Origin: Candidatus Zipacnadia bacterium
GTDB taxonomy: Bacteria; Armatimonadota; Zipacnadia; Zipacnadales; UBA5352
Assembly: GCA_029821735.1 (NCBI GenBank)
Contig: JALGSU010000027.1
Span: 1-64,000, forward strand
Length of the DNA stretch: 64,000 nucleotides
Reading direction: 5' to 3'
Shown in pieces: positions 1-8,215 of the stretch (positions are counted from its first letter, which is position 1; the number at the start of each line of letters is the position of its first letter). The notes under the pieces were generated by a model. It was not told the origin of the DNA. It did not search any database and saw nothing but the letters and a program-made list of their open reading frames with translations. The position numbers and the translations under genes are program-made.

Positions 1-1
1 T

Positions 2-145
2 CTCACCGACGCCGGCCTGACCATCGTCGAGATGAGTGACGCGTGCGTGGATGACTCGCTCCGCGACGGCCACTGGGATGGCCTCGTCGAGCGTTGGCAG
101 GGCTTCCCGCTCTCTCAGATCATCGTTGCGGACAGACCCGCCTGA
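2..145 (+). CDS. C-terminal 47 residues of an unidentified protein (partial)
   Basis: The window opens inside a plus-strand reading frame that ends at TGA 143-145. The visible tail is acidic and ordinary in composition (for example VEMSDACVDDSL and GLVERWQGFPLSQIIVADRPA split across the end). The late beta-strand-like ending SQIIVADRPA would fit a Rossmann-type enzyme such as a methyltransferase, but nothing diagnostic is present. It converges on the sulfatase gene, and the gap between the two is filled by palindromic elements. Function unknown. Confidence 0.55.
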   Translation, partial: LTDAGLTIVEMSDACVDDSLRDGHWDGLVERWQGFPLSQIIVADRPA

Positions 146-186
146 CCCCGTGCCCTTCGTCGTAGTCGTTGCTCAGTCGTATGGAG

Positions 187-237
187 GGCGGGTCTTTCCT
201 TGGGCACCGAAGCCTTGGCGAAGGTGTCAGACCCGCC
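187..237. repeat. Nested palindromic element, type A
   Basis: Outer arms are GGCGGGTCT (187-195) and AGACCCGCC (229-237). Inside lie GGCACC (203-208) and GGTGTC (223-228), around a CCTTGGCGAAGG core at 213-224. It sits between two convergent gene ends, so transcripts from both sides would carry the hairpin. Confidence 0.85.
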
Positions 238-279
238 GGCTGTTGAGCCGTATACCGTCGTCGTCTCTGTCTATGGAGA

Positions 280-299
280 GGCGGGACCCCGTTCCCGCC
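280..299. repeat. Short palindrome between convergent genes
   Basis: The arms GGCGGGA and TCCCGCC (7 bp) flank a CCCCGT loop. It is one of several distinct hairpins joined by GCCGTT-rich linkers, and could act as a bidirectional terminator-like structure, although no U-tract follows. Confidence 0.65.
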
Positions 300-329
300 T
301 GTGCCGTCCGCCGTCCTGTCGTTTCTGTC

Positions 330-1766
330 CTATCTGCCGTGCTGCCACCCCGCATCCATCTGCGCACTCAACTCCGCCACCAGCGCCGCGTTCTCGGCCA
401 GCCCCGCGACGTTCACGTTCTCCTTCGGGTCCACCTCGTGGTCGTACAGTTCGTACTCCAGGAAGTCCTTCTCCGGAATAGCCCACCGCGTGAACCGGTA
501 CCGATCTGTCCGCATCGAGTACCCCATGCTGCGCCCCACGCCCCTGACCGTCCGCGGGTATTGGCTGAAGGCCGCGCTCTTCCACTCCCGCGTCGGGTCC
601 TCGATCAGTGGCACGAAGCTCGTGCCCTCCAGCGTCTCGGGCGCCGGCACCCCGCACAGTTCACACAGGCTCGGGTAGATGTCCACGAACTCCACCAGCT
701 TATCGCACGTGGCTGGCGTCTGCCCCGGCACGCTGATGATCAGCGGCGAGTGCACCGAGCTCTCGAAGTTCGTATGCTTGCACCACATCCCATGGTCCCC
801 GAGGTTCCACCCATGATCGCCCCACAGCACCACGATCGTGTTCTCCCGCAGCTCCATCTCCGCCAGCCCGTGTATCAGTGTCCGCGCCTGCTCATCGGTC
901 ACCGGGCCCTGCTTGGGCATGCCGTGATACGCCCGCAACTCGCCCCAGTTGCTCAGCGCATACGAAGGCGCGTCCTGTGGCGCGAACGGGTTGTCTGCCA
1001 GTTCGATACTCTCGGGATCGTACAGGTCCCAGTATCGTTTCGGTGCCACGAAGGGCAGATGCGGCTTGAGGAATCCGCACGCCAGGAAGAACGGGTCGTC
1101 GCCCACTTCGGCCAGCCGTTCGAGAGCGTGGTCACATGTCGCCCCGTCGGCCAGATCACTGTCTTCGCAGTCCGGGTCCTCCCACGGCACTCCTCGGATG
1201 CGGTACCGCCGGTCCTTGATATCCCGGCCTGCGGCGATCGCCTCTTCGCGCAGTCGCTTGACCAGTTCCAGAGTCTCCGGTTTGCGGAACGCTGACCGCT
1301 TCGCCCGCCACGATGGGATCGACCACGATGCTTCGTCATCGAGTCCCCCGTGGTAGACCTTCCCCATCCCCTCGGCGTGGTAGCCGTTGGCGATGAACTG
1401 TTGTGGCAGCGTAGCCACGTCCGGGATGTTGTCGCGGAAGTGCGTATACAGGTCCCACACCTGCGTCGTGTCCGGTCGGCACCCGGTCATCAGCGACGTC
1501 CGCGACGGGCTGCACACTGCCTGCTGACAGTATGCTCGGGTGAACGCGGTGCCTTCGGCGGCCAGCCGGTCGATCTGGGGCGTCTGCATCATAGTCTGCC
1601 CGTAGCACCCAAGTTGCGGCCGCAGATCGTCGACGGGGATGAACAGTACGTTGTAGCCCGGCTCAGCCACCTGCCCCAGCGCGCTCATCAACGGTCCGCG
1701 CAGAGCCAGCCCTGCTGCTCCGGCCATCCCCATCCCAATAAACTCTCGCCTGCCGATTCCGCTCAT
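330..1766 (-). CDS. Sulfatase, iduronate-2-sulfatase-like, Tat-exported
   Basis: This 478-aa S1-family sulfatase would hydrolyse sulfate esters on glycans. The start at 1766 is preferred over 1787 because GGAGG lies 10 nt upstream and the protein then begins with a twin-arginine leader (GRREF followed by a hydrophobic Gly/Ala stretch to about residue 30). The motif CSPSRTSLMTG contains Cys85, which the family converts to formylglycine. The metal-binding pair lies in IPVDDLRPQLGCYG, and RPDTTQVWDL resembles the iduronate-2-sulfatase signature. His and Asp residues typical of the alkaline-phosphatase-like fold follow (WGDHGWNLGDHG near residue 310). Activation needs a formylglycine-generating enzyme, which is not in this window. 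The substrate is inferred only from similarity; other sulfated uronic or hexose residues are possible. Confidence 0.93.
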   Translation of the reverse strand: MSGIGRREFIGMGMAGAAGLALRGPLMSALGQVAEPGYNVLFIPVDDLRPQLGCYGQTMMQTPQIDRLAAEGTAFTRAYCQQAVCSPSRTSLMTGCRPDTTQVWDLYTHFRDNIPDVATLPQQFIANGYHAEGMGKVYHGGLDDEASWSIPSWRAKRSAFRKPETLELVKRLREEAIAAGRDIKDRRYRIRGVPWEDPDCEDSDLADGATCDHALERLAEVGDDPFFLACGFLKPHLPFVAPKRYWDLYDPESIELADNPFAPQDAPSYALSNWGELRAYHGMPKQGPVTDEQARTLIHGLAEMELRENTIVVLWGDHGWNLGDHGMWCKHTNFESSVHSPLIISVPGQTPATCDKLVEFVDIYPSLCELCGVPAPETLEGTSFVPLIEDPTREWKSAAFSQYPRTVRGVGRSMGYSMRTDRYRFTRWAIPEKDFLEYELYDHEVDPKENVNVAGLAENAALVAELSAQMDAGWQHGR

Positions 1767-2170
1767 CTCTGCCTTACCTCCACGCACGAGAGGATAGTCC
1801 CGTGCTCACTCAATTACTCGCCGCCCCCCGATGTTCCTGCATACCCCGCCCAGCCGTCGCCGTCGCCCCGTCGCGTACCCCGACGCAAGCGCAGCTTGCG
1901 TTAGGCCGCCCGGAGCGTGCGCGAGCCCGCCGACAGGCGGGCGATGCACGCAAGGGGGCGCGGTGGAGAGGGGCGGCAGCTTGCGTTAGGCCGCCCGGAG
2001 CGTGCGCGAGCCCGCCGACAGGCGGGCGATGCACGCAAGGGGGCGCGGTGGAGAGGGGCGGCAGGACTTCGCCCGGTCGCGCGGAATCCTCTGTTGGGGC
2101 CGTCGATTGCGCGGTGGCCGAGGTCAACCGACGGCGACAGAACTGCTGACTCTGAGGAGGGTACGGAAGC
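1767..2170. other. Intergenic region between divergent sulfatase and TPR genes
   Basis: These 404 bases hold no convincing gene. They contain the sulfatase leader, a perfect hairpin ACGCAAGC-GCA-GCTTGCGT at 1883-1901, two tandem 85-bp copies at 1891-2060, and the TPR ribosome binding site GAGGAGG near 2154-2160. Promoters for both genes must lie here, but I do not see clear hexamers. Open frames through the tandem copies look like GC-rich artefacts. Confidence 0.6.
1891..2060. repeat. Two tandem copies of an 85-bp unit
   Basis: Copy one is 1891-1975 and copy two is 1976-2060, apparently identical. Each begins GCAGCTTGCGTTAGGCC and carries a CCCGCC-GACA-GGCGGG hairpin. A third copy starts at 2061 with only GCAGG. 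The unit differs from the palindromic elements elsewhere in the window. Confidence 0.9.
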
Positions 2171-3055
2171 ATGGGAAAGAGAACACGCGTGAGTGTCTTC
2201 ACACTGTTGGCGGTTCTCGTAGCAGTTGGCGTGGGTCTGTACTTCACGCGGCCAATCGACATCGACCGCGAAATCGAGATCGACCCGCAGGACGCCACGA
2301 CCTACTACAGCCGGGGCCTTGCCTACGGCGAGAGAGGCGAGTATGACCTGGCGATTGACAACTTCACACAGGCGATCCAGATCAATCCTCAGTACGCTGA
2401 GGCCTACCGCACGCGCGGGATTTCCTATGGACGCGAAGGCGAGTATGACTTGGCGATTGAGGACTTCACGCGAGCGATCCAGATCGACCCACAGTGTGCT
2501 GAAGTGTACTGCGACCGAGGGATTGCCTACGAGCGCAAGGGCGAATATGACTTGGCGATTGAGGACTACGGCCGGACACTTCAGATCAACCCGGAGTATG
2601 TCGAGGCCTACTACGACCGCGGGGTTGCCCGCCACCACAAGGGCGAGTATGACCTGGCCATTGAGGACTACGCCCGGACGCTCCAGATCGACCCGCAGAA
2701 AGCCGAGGCCTATTACGGCCGCGGGGATCTCCACTACCTCAAAGGCGAGTATGACCAGGCCATTGAGGACTGCACACGGGCGATCGAGATCAACCCCCGG
2801 TATGCTGACGCTTACTGCGACCGAGGGTCTGCCCGGTGCTGCAAGGGCGAGTATGACCAAGCGATGGCGGACTACAACAGAGCAATCCAGATCGACCCGA
2901 AGTACGGCGACGCCTACATCGGCCGGGGGAGCGTCCACTACTACCGGGGCGGCTACGCTGCAGCTTGGCGGGACGTGCACAAGGCGCAGCAGCTTGGCTC
3001 CGGGTGCTCCGAAGACTTCCTGAAGGCGTTGTCGGAGAAGATGCCGGAGCCGTGA
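2171..3055 (+). CDS. Membrane-anchored tetratricopeptide repeat protein
   Basis: This 294-aa protein has a single N-terminal hydrophobic segment (residues about 8-25), which is a signal anchor. Seven TPR units of 34 residues follow to about residue 280. Each has the TPR pattern (Y-RG-A...GEYD-AI-DF-AIQI-P). Repeats of this type form a helical superhelix that binds protein partners; the partner here is unknown. The ribosome site GAGGAGG precedes ATG 2171. At the DNA level the repeats are strikingly alike, with GGCGAGTATGA blocks recurring every 102 bp from 2336, which suggests recent internal duplication. It probably faces the periplasm. No enzymatic domain is visible. Confidence 0.92.
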   Translation: MGKRTRVSVFTLLAVLVAVGVGLYFTRPIDIDREIEIDPQDATTYYSRGLAYGERGEYDLAIDNFTQAIQINPQYAEAYRTRGISYGREGEYDLAIEDFTRAIQIDPQCAEVYCDRGIAYERKGEYDLAIEDYGRTLQINPEYVEAYYDRGVARHHKGEYDLAIEDYARTLQIDPQKAEAYYGRGDLHYLKGEYDQAIEDCTRAIEINPRYADAYCDRGSARCCKGEYDQAMADYNRAIQIDPKYGDAYIGRGSVHYYRGGYAAAWRDVHKAQQLGSGCSEDFLKALSEKMPEP

Positions 3056-3190
3056 AGCCGCCGACGTGCGGGGTGGGTCCGCCCGACGATCAGCCCGGGC
3101 AGTTGCCAACCCCCAAGGATTCCCCACCCTCCACGGCCAACCTATCTCCCGGAAATGCCGCCAACCGCCGTCATCGTGAGGGATCCCCGA

Positions 3191-6100
3191 ATGTGCCGCC
3201 CGTATGCCTCAATCATTGTCGCGCTCATGCTCGCCCTGACCGCCGTTTGCTTCGCCCAGCAGCCCGAGAACCTCTGCCCCAATCCCGGTGCGGAGGAGGG
3301 CGAGGCCGCGCCTGTTGGCTGGTACAACGAGGGCGGAAGCGGCTCCTGGGCCGAAGATGAGGCACATTCTGGCGCCCGCTCCTTCAAGCTCGAGCAATTC
3401 GACACCGAGGGTACCCGAAGCTGGACCTCCCCGATGATCCCCGTCCCCGTGCCGGGCGAGAGCCAGTTCATGCTCTCCGTCTGGGCAAAGCTCGATCAGG
3501 TCTCCGGCCACAGCGGTGCCTTCATCGGCTTCTACCACACTGACGAGAACGGTGAGCGCATCGGCCAGAGCGGCATGCTCACCGTCGGTGGCGATGGCAT
3601 CGATGTAACCACCTTCGATTGGGAAAAGTTCATTTCCATGAGCGCACTGCCGCCCGAGGTCAAGGGCGTCCGCGTCAACGTCCGGCTCTACGGCGCGACC
3701 GGCACTGTCTGGTTCGATGACATCGCCGTCCGCGTGCATTCTTCCGACCCACTCGCCGCGCCCTCCGCCCTCCGCCGAGGTCTGCGGCTCGCCGAGCCCG
3801 GCGCGTGCGCAATCATCGCCGCCGATGGCCTCGCGACCCAGGCCCGGGCCGTCCAGAAGCTCTTCGCTGATCGCGGCTTTGATCTGCCCATACTCGCCCA
3901 CGACCAGCCCGACCTGCGCATCGAGACCCGCGACCTCATCATCATGGGCGACCTCACCACCAGCGCCGCCAGCGAGTTTCTTTACTTGAGTTCCTACACC
4001 TACGAGGACCGCTGGTTCCCGGGCGCCGATGGCTACGTCATCCGCCCGCTCATCAACTGCCTTGGCACCGGTGCCAACTTCCTCGTCATCGGTTCCTCCG
4101 ACGAGCCCGGCCTTGACGCGGGCGTCGCGGCACTCGCGGACGTACTCGACGCAGCCGGCGCCCCCTGGGACCTGCCCCTCACGGTCCAGCCCGGCCCCGG
4201 ATGGGGCGGCGTCGGCACCCTCCCCTGGACCATCGGCGGCGGCCGCAGACAGATGACGCCCGCCATCGCCTACCTTAAGAGCGGCGATCTCGACCACGCC
4301 CGCGAATACCGGGACGTCATGCTCGCCTTGGCCGCCGCGCCCGACGACCTTGCCCTCGGCGTTGACGCTGGCGTCCACTTGACCTGGATCACTCAGTCCA
4401 TGTCATGGGACCTCATGCACACCTGCCCCGTCTTCAGCGACGACGACCGCGTCACCATCACCAACCATCTGCTGCGCATCATGCGTTCAAGCGAAGGCCA
4501 GGGCCACGTGCGCCCCCGGCGCGCCCCGCGCGAGAACCACGCAACTCGTTCCGCCCGCGCCTTCTACTACGCCTGCCGCCACTTCTCTAAGTACTACGCC
4601 GCCGAACTCGAGGTCGAGCTGCAGCAGTGGCGCCGCCAACTCAAGAGCTTCTGGGCCGGACCTTTCGCCACCTCACGCTGCTTCGAGGATTCCCTTTCCC
4701 AGCATGGTCTCGGCGGCACGCTCGACAACACGCTCGACATCGGCTTCATGGAGCCCGAATGGTCCGACGAATACTTCGCCTCCGGTCGCGCCCGCCAGAT
4801 GGGTGAGCGCTGCATTGCCATCTCCAACAACATGGGCCAGACCGTCATGCTCGGCGACACCGGCGCTGGCGACTACGCAACCAGCGTCTTCTCCAAGCTC
4901 GCCTGGAAGCTCGACGATGGCCGCTACCTGTTCATGCTGGGCAAGCGAGGCCCCATCGGCACCACCACCGACGAACTCATGCGCGGCTTCGATGTCGGCA
5001 TGCAGCCCGTCGTCCCCGAGGACCACGTTGGCCTCACTGTCATCCCTGCCGACGATCTCTTCTTCCACCTTTCGCTCCGCGAAACCGAGGGCGTCGACTT
5101 CGACCGCGCCTTTGACAAGCTCACCTTCCGCGAGGGCTTCGATCCCGACGACGAATACATCATGATCGATGGCACCTCTGGCGGCAGCCACTCATACGAT
5201 GACGCCAACACCTTCGGCGAGTTCGCCGCCAACGGTCGGCGCTGGCTCTGCGAGACTGACATCTTCAACGGGCCCACCATGAGCTTCCACAACGCCGTCA
5301 CCATCGCCCACGACGGCCTTGGCGACTCCGTCCCCACCCAGTCCGCCGAACTTCTCCGCTCCGCCGAGGGCGATCGCTGGGCATACACCGCCACCCGGTT
5401 GCCGAACTACAACGCCTGCGACTGGACCCGCCACACTCTCTGGCAACCCGACCGCTACACCTTCGTCCTCGACGAGATGACCGCCCTCGAGGCCGGTCAG
5501 TTCTCATTCGTCGACGGTTGGCGCAGCCTCGGTGCCCCGGAGCTGGAGCCCGGCCTGCTCAAGTGTTCACAGGACGCCGTGCGCCGCCAGGGATACATCT
5601 GGTCCGGCGCCTCCCTCAGCGCCGCGATCACTGACACTTCCGGCAAGTATCACTACGTCCTCGGCGGCCACGACACCGTCCTCTGCCGCAGCGACGAGGT
5701 CGGCGACTTCATCGAGATGACCGCCCCGATCAAAGCCGCCGGCGAATACGTGATCACGCTGCGCACCCTTGACTACACCGGCCGTGGCATCATCCAACTC
5801 TCCGTCGACGGCGAGCCACTCGGCGAGCCCATCGACATGCTCCACGATGCTCCGCCCGTAATCACCCAGACCCGCGTCGGCGCGCTGGCTCTCGAAGCCG
5901 GAGACCACAAGATCCGGTTCACGGTTGTGGGCAAGAACCCCGCGTCCGACAACACCTACATGGCCATCCAGGAACTCAACATCGCCCAGGCGACCGTCGC
6001 CGACGACCCCGTCGTCGATGCCCGCCGCTTCCGCCTGCTCTTCCCGCCGAGCGTCCCTGCCTCACTCGATCGCGACCACGAGACGCTCGGCAAATACCTG

Positions 6101-7642
6101 CCCAATAGCCGCTATCACGACCAATACCTCAACATACTCGAGCAGAGCATGAACACCGATCTCCAGCCCGGCGAGTCCGCCTGCTTCGTCAATGTCTTCT
6201 ATGCCACCGCCGACCCGACCCGCTCGGTCGAGCTTCGCCGCCTCACTGACCACTGCGCACTGGTCATGGCCGACGGGGAGCCCGCGCTGATCGGCGCTGG
6301 CGCGGATGGCACCGAGCTTCAATCCGGCGACCTCCAGGCTTCCGGCGCCATGTTCTTCATCTCGCCCGAGCGCGTCACACTCACCGAAGCCACCGCCACG
6401 CTCGCCGGCCAGCCTCTCGCTGATGGCGTCCCGGCCGACCCCGCCGCTCTGCGCGCCGCGTTGCAGGCTGCCTGGGACGGTGCCGCGACCGGCGCCACCG
6501 CTCAGGCCGTCCCCTGGGCGGACACTGCCCCGCTCACTCCGCTCTGGTCCGCCGAGTTGCCCGACACGCCGCTCGCGGTCGAGGCCCTCCGAGGCGCCGA
6601 TGGCCTGCGCCTCGCGGTCGGCGGAGTGCGTGGCTCGGTCACCGCGTGGACCGCGACCGGGGCTGCCGCTGGGGAGATGACCACCGCCGGTTCCGTACAC
6701 GCGCTCGAAGCCGCCGACCTCGATGGCGACGGTGCCGAGGAGTTGCTGGTCGGCTCTGACGATGCGAACATCTACGCGCTGGGCGCCGACCTCACCGAGC
6801 GATGGCGCCGCGAGATCGAGTTCATGAAGCAGACCTGGGGCTGGTGGACGCTCGGCACATCGAAGGTCCGCCGCATATATGCCGATGACATTACTGGTGA
6901 CGGAACGCCGGAGTTGATGCTCGGCGTCGGCAACATGCGCCTGCACTGCCTCGACGCGACCGGCGAGGAGCTCTGGCGCTACCGCACCGACCACGGGATC
7001 TGCACCACCATCACCACCGCCGACTTCTTCGGCGACGGCCGCAACCTGGTGATCGCGGGCAATGGCCTGACGTCATCGGCGGGGACGATGTGGCTGCTTG
7101 ACGCGACAGGCGAGGTCGTCAAGCGCTACCACAACGGTTCGTGGTGCACTGCGCTACCGGCGATCGCCGTCGGCGATCTCGATGGCGACGGCACGCTCAC
7201 TGCGTTCGGCGGGAATAATCGCGGTGATGTCCGCGCCTGGGCACCCGATTCCGAGTATACTGTGCCGCTGTGGGCCAACAACTTGACCCGCCCGATCCGC
7301 TCGCTCACGGTCCTCCCCGGCTCGGTGGCTGTCGGTTCAGACAGTGGCTACCTGTGCGCATTCGATCAGGCAGGCGAGAAGATATGGGGCCTCCCGTTGT
7401 CGAGTGCCATCACGCACACCGCGCTGGTTCAGGGCCAGGGCGCCACCCCCGCCCTGGTCGCTGGCTGCAAGGACGGGCAGGTATTCCTGGTATCGCCGAC
7501 GGGCGCGCTGCTTGGTCATCACGATCTCGGCGCGCGGCTGGTGGACATGATTGTTGCGGACGTTGATGGTGACGGTCGCGACGACATCGTTGCGGTCACA
7601 TCTGGCCCGAGCGCGCTGACGGTCATCACCGTCCCGGGCTAG
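3191..7642 (+). CDS. Secreted heparinase-like polysaccharide-active protein fused to a beta-propeller
   Basis: The start at 3191 gives a clean signal peptide ending near CFAQQ; 3155 is an alternative. The 1,483-aa protein shows, in order: a jelly-roll carbohydrate-binding module (about 20-180, starting NPGAEEG); a Rossmann-like segment resembling the N-terminal domain of GH20/GH67-type enzymes (about 195-330); an alpha/alpha-toroid region and beta-sandwich resembling heparinase II/III lyases (about 350-780, with GGSHSYDDANTFGEFA); and a second beta-sandwich (about 810-930). The C-terminus is an FG-GAP/PQQ-like propeller (about 1120-1480) with DLDGDG, DITGDG and DVDGDG calcium-type loops. The likely role is extracellular cleavage of a uronate-containing polysaccharide. 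The domain calls rest on pattern reading, and the lyase activity is inference. Confidence 0.85.
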   Translation: MCRPYASIIVALMLALTAVCFAQQPENLCPNPGAEEGEAAPVGWYNEGGSGSWAEDEAHSGARSFKLEQFDTEGTRSWTSPMIPVPVPGESQFMLSVWAKLDQVSGHSGAFIGFYHTDENGERIGQSGMLTVGGDGIDVTTFDWEKFISMSALPPEVKGVRVNVRLYGATGTVWFDDIAVRVHSSDPLAAPSALRRGLRLAEPGACAIIAADGLATQARAVQKLFADRGFDLPILAHDQPDLRIETRDLIIMGDLTTSAASEFLYLSSYTYEDRWFPGADGYVIRPLINCLGTGANFLVIGSSDEPGLDAGVAALADVLDAAGAPWDLPLTVQPGPGWGGVGTLPWTIGGGRRQMTPAIAYLKSGDLDHAREYRDVMLALAAAPDDLALGVDAGVHLTWITQSMSWDLMHTCPVFSDDDRVTITNHLLRIMRSSEGQGHVRPRRAPRENHATRSARAFYYACRHFSKYYAAELEVELQQWRRQLKSFWAGPFATSRCFEDSLSQHGLGGTLDNTLDIGFMEPEWSDEYFASGRARQMGERCIAISNNMGQTVMLGDTGAGDYATSVFSKLAWKLDDGRYLFMLGKRGPIGTTTDELMRGFDVGMQPVVPEDHVGLTVIPADDLFFHLSLRETEGVDFDRAFDKLTFREGFDPDDEYIMIDGTSGGSHSYDDANTFGEFAANGRRWLCETDIFNGPTMSFHNAVTIAHDGLGDSVPTQSAELLRSAEGDRWAYTATRLPNYNACDWTRHTLWQPDRYTFVLDEMTALEAGQFSFVDGWRSLGAPELEPGLLKCSQDAVRRQGYIWSGASLSAAITDTSGKYHYVLGGHDTVLCRSDEVGDFIEMTAPIKAAGEYVITLRTLDYTGRGIIQLSVDGEPLGEPIDMLHDAPPVITQTRVGALALEAGDHKIRFTVVGKNPASDNTYMAIQELNIAQATVADDPVVDARRFRLLFPPSVPASLDRDHETLGKYLPNSRYHDQYLNILEQSMNTDLQPGESACFVNVFYATADPTRSVELRRLTDHCALVMADGEPALIGAGADGTELQSGDLQASGAMFFISPERVTLTEATATLAGQPLADGVPADPAALRAALQAAWDGAATGATAQAVPWADTAPLTPLWSAELPDTPLAVEALRGADGLRLAVGGVRGSVTAWTATGAAAGEMTTAGSVHALEAADLDGDGAEELLVGSDDANIYALGADLTERWRREIEFMKQTWGWWTLGTSKVRRIYADDITGDGTPELMLGVGNMRLHCLDATGEELWRYRTDHGICTTITTADFFGDGRNLVIAGNGLTSSAGTMWLLDATGEVVKRYHNGSWCTALPAIAVGDLDGDGTLTAFGGNNRGDVRAWAPDSEYTVPLWANNLTRPIRSLTVLPGSVAVGSDSGYLCAFDQAGEKIWGLPLSSAITHTALVQGQGATPALVAGCKDGQVFLVSPTGALLGHHDLGARLVDMIVADVDGDGRDDIVAVTSGPSALTVITVPG

Positions 7643-7703
7643 CCGCTGCCGTCTACCGCTCCTGTCATCCGCCGTATTCGCGTGCGCCATCGTCTCTTGA
7701 CTA

Positions 7704-7732
7704 TTGACCTGACCACTGATTTGGTGTATGCA
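7704..7732 (+). promoter_or_regulatory. Possible sigma70-type promoter for the small gene at 7784
   Basis: TTGACC (7704-7709) is followed after 17 nt by TATGCA (7727-7732). The -35 is good and the -10 weak. It lies in an AT-richer patch than its surroundings, about 50 nt upstream of the start codon. Confidence 0.3.
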
Positions 7733-7783
7733 GATCCAGATGCGGCGGGGATCACCACCTGAGGTCGTGTGGAAGGACCGTGC

Positions 7784-8065
7784 ATGGACCGATACGAGGC
7801 ACGCAGCATTCTGAGGAATCATCTTGACCGCTTCCGCTCGCGCAAGCGAGCCGAACTGTTCGAGCTCATCGCCGAGCCCGAGACCTTCTCGGTGGATGGC
7901 GCGGCGGGGCTTGACTACCAACTCGAGTTCCTGGCGGTGTGGGACGACCGCACGGATGGCGATCTGCGCGTCATGGGCAGCATCGACGATGGTGGCATCA
8001 GCGCCTGGCTCCCGATGACCGAGGCATTCATCCTCGCCCCGGACGGCTCGTTCGTCGGCGAGTAA
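7784..8065 (+). CDS. Small hypothetical protein
   Basis: The 93-aa product begins MDRYEARSILRNHLDRF. The start at 7784 is chosen because GGAAGGA lies 7 nt upstream. The N-terminal third is basic and helical, and the rest is acidic with beta-strand-like blocks (GLDYQLEFLAVWDD and SIDDGGISAWLPMTEAFI). There is no signal peptide, so it is probably cytoplasmic. Codon use looks like that of a real gene, and an upstream promoter candidate exists. I do not recognise the family and assign no function. Confidence 0.75.
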   Translation: MDRYEARSILRNHLDRFRSRKRAELFELIAEPETFSVDGAAGLDYQLEFLAVWDDRTDGDLRVMGSIDDGGISAWLPMTEAFILAPDGSFVGE

Positions 8066-8108
8066 CTTCTCCCCACGCCTGCCCTGCCGTTGCCTTTGCC
8101 GTATGGAG

Positions 8109-8159
8109 GGCGGGTCTTTCGCTGGGCACCATAGCTTCAGCGAAGGTGCCAGACCCGCC
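8109..8159. repeat. Nested palindromic element, type A (clean reference copy)
   Basis: Outer arms GGCGGGTCT (8109-8117) and AGACCCGCC (8151-8159) enclose GGCACC (8125-8130) and GGTGCC (8145-8150), which in turn enclose CTTC-AGC-GAAG. All three nested stems are perfect here. It lies between convergent gene ends. Confidence 0.9.
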
Positions 8160-8168
8160 GGCCGCCTG

Positions 8169-8194
8169 TCCCCCATAGCCTTGGCGAAGGGGGA
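8169..8194. repeat. Palindromic element, type D (C-run arms)
   Basis: Arms TCCCCC (8169-8174) and GGGGGA (8189-8194) enclose ATAG plus a CCTTGGCGAAGG core. The core is shared with type A elements while the outer arms differ. Confidence 0.85.
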
Positions 8195-8215
8195 TCGCCG
8201 TCCCCAATCCCGCCA

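Noticed and set aside
36..1295. 419-aa plus-strand frame across the sulfatase gene
   Set aside because: Composition is Arg/Pro/His-rich with no motif, whereas the opposite strand encodes a textbook sulfatase with CxPSR and a Tat leader.
2336..2960. CRISPR-like 102-bp periodicity
   Set aside because: The periodic blocks are in-frame codons of TPR units; spacers are coding and not unique.
1901..3127. 408-aa minus-strand frame with internal repeats
   Set aside because: It is the mirror of the TPR-coding repeats and the 85-bp tandem units; the sense-strand TPR protein explains the periodicity.
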